Shown in pieces: positions 23,256-23,361 of a stretch of 23,361 bases of DNA (position 1 is its first letter; every line of letters starts with the position of its first letter). The notes beneath the pieces are model-generated. The model was not told the DNA's origin. It did no database searches and was given only the letters and a program-made list of their open reading frames with translations. The translations under genes and the position numbers were made by a program. The DNA comes from an uncultured Bacillota bacterium (GTDB taxonomy: Bacteria; Bacillota_I; Bacilli_A; Izemoplasmatales; UBA1188), in the NCBI GenBank assembly GCA_937907585.1, contig CALCVH010000137.1:1-23361 (forward strand). The letters run 5' to 3'.

Positions 23256-23261
23256 TATAAT
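23256..23261 (+). promoter_or_regulatory. -10 box directly before the rightmost gene
   Basis: A perfect TATAAT ends 5 bases before the ATG at 23267. No Shine-Dalgarno fits between them and no clear -35 is seen. A transcript from here would start at or within the start codon. Confidence 0.5.
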
Positions 23262-23266
23262 AGAGT

Positions 23267-23361
23267 ATGGCTACATATGAGATTAAACATTTAAAATCTA
23301 TTGATATAAATGGTATGATTCATAATACTTATGCGTCTAATTTTTATGAACGAATAATGAA
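23267..23361 (+). CDS. Start of an unrecognised plus-strand gene
   Basis: An open frame of 31 codons runs off the window edge: MATYEIKHLKSIDINGMIHN, then TYASNFYERIM. I do not recognise the family. The N-terminus is hydrophilic, without signal peptide or membrane segment, so a cytoplasmic protein is likely. Support for it being real is positional: a terminator and a perfect TATAAT directly precede the ATG, and the frame is open. It would be transcribed divergently from pckA. Confidence 0.5.
   Translation, partial: MATYEIKHLKSIDINGMIHNTYASNFYERIM

Noticed and set aside
1..23361. tRNA, rRNA, CRISPR or insertion sequences
   Set aside because: No cloverleaf-like GTTCRA blocks, no regularly spaced repeats, no transposase-like frame and no flanking long inverted repeats were seen.

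Overview
The window is a strongly AT-rich bacterial chromosome segment, densely packed and almost entirely coded on the minus strand. Low-GC Firmicutes of the Bacilli/Tenericutes border are the best fit: AAGGAGG-type ribosome binding sites, U-tailed hairpin terminators, an SmtB/CzrA-type zinc repressor, ATP-dependent PEP carboxykinase, an M16C peptidase and small uncharacterised membrane proteins. TGA is a real stop (potA ends in it) and Trp is TGG, so this is not the Mycoplasma/Spiroplasma code. No rRNA, tRNA, CRISPR array or insertion sequence was seen.

Layout, read along the minus strand from the right: pckA (with a short unrecognised plus-strand gene diverging from it at the right edge), then a large M16C metalloprotease, a big acidic lipoprotein, and a roughly 400-bp accessory patch with a broken DUF3990 gene and two palindromic operators. 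A plus-strand YwaF/TMEM164-like membrane protein follows, divergent from a Uup-type ABC-F ATPase that overlaps an RluC/RluD pseudouridine synthase. Next is a zinc/cadmium resistance unit (ArsR repressor plus P-type ATPase) with two matching operators, then YbaK, a membrane GGDEF protein, an XRE-type membrane regulator and MnmA. After these comes a four-gene overlapping cluster (secreted beta-rich protein, anchored extracytoplasmic protein, ABC ATPase, ABC permease), then a diacylglycerol-kinase-like lipid kinase, a small membrane protein and potA, which overlaps the beginning of potB at the left edge.

Most genes are housekeeping or envelope functions. The observations most worth checking are: (1) a run of nine G residues exactly between the -35 and -10 of the small membrane protein promoter, the arrangement used for phase-variable promoters; (2) a DUF3990 gene broken at a perfect A_AAA_AAC heptamer behind two 16-bp palindromes 30 bp apart; (3) the secreted-protein/ABC cluster, whose first product has an alternating Ser/Thr-rich beta pattern reminiscent of aerolysin/ETX-MTX2 pore formers; (4) several genes with a consensus -10 box only 5 to 10 nt before the start codon and no Shine-Dalgarno, implying leaderless transcripts; (5) a plus-strand terminator upstream of pckA with no gene to terminate.
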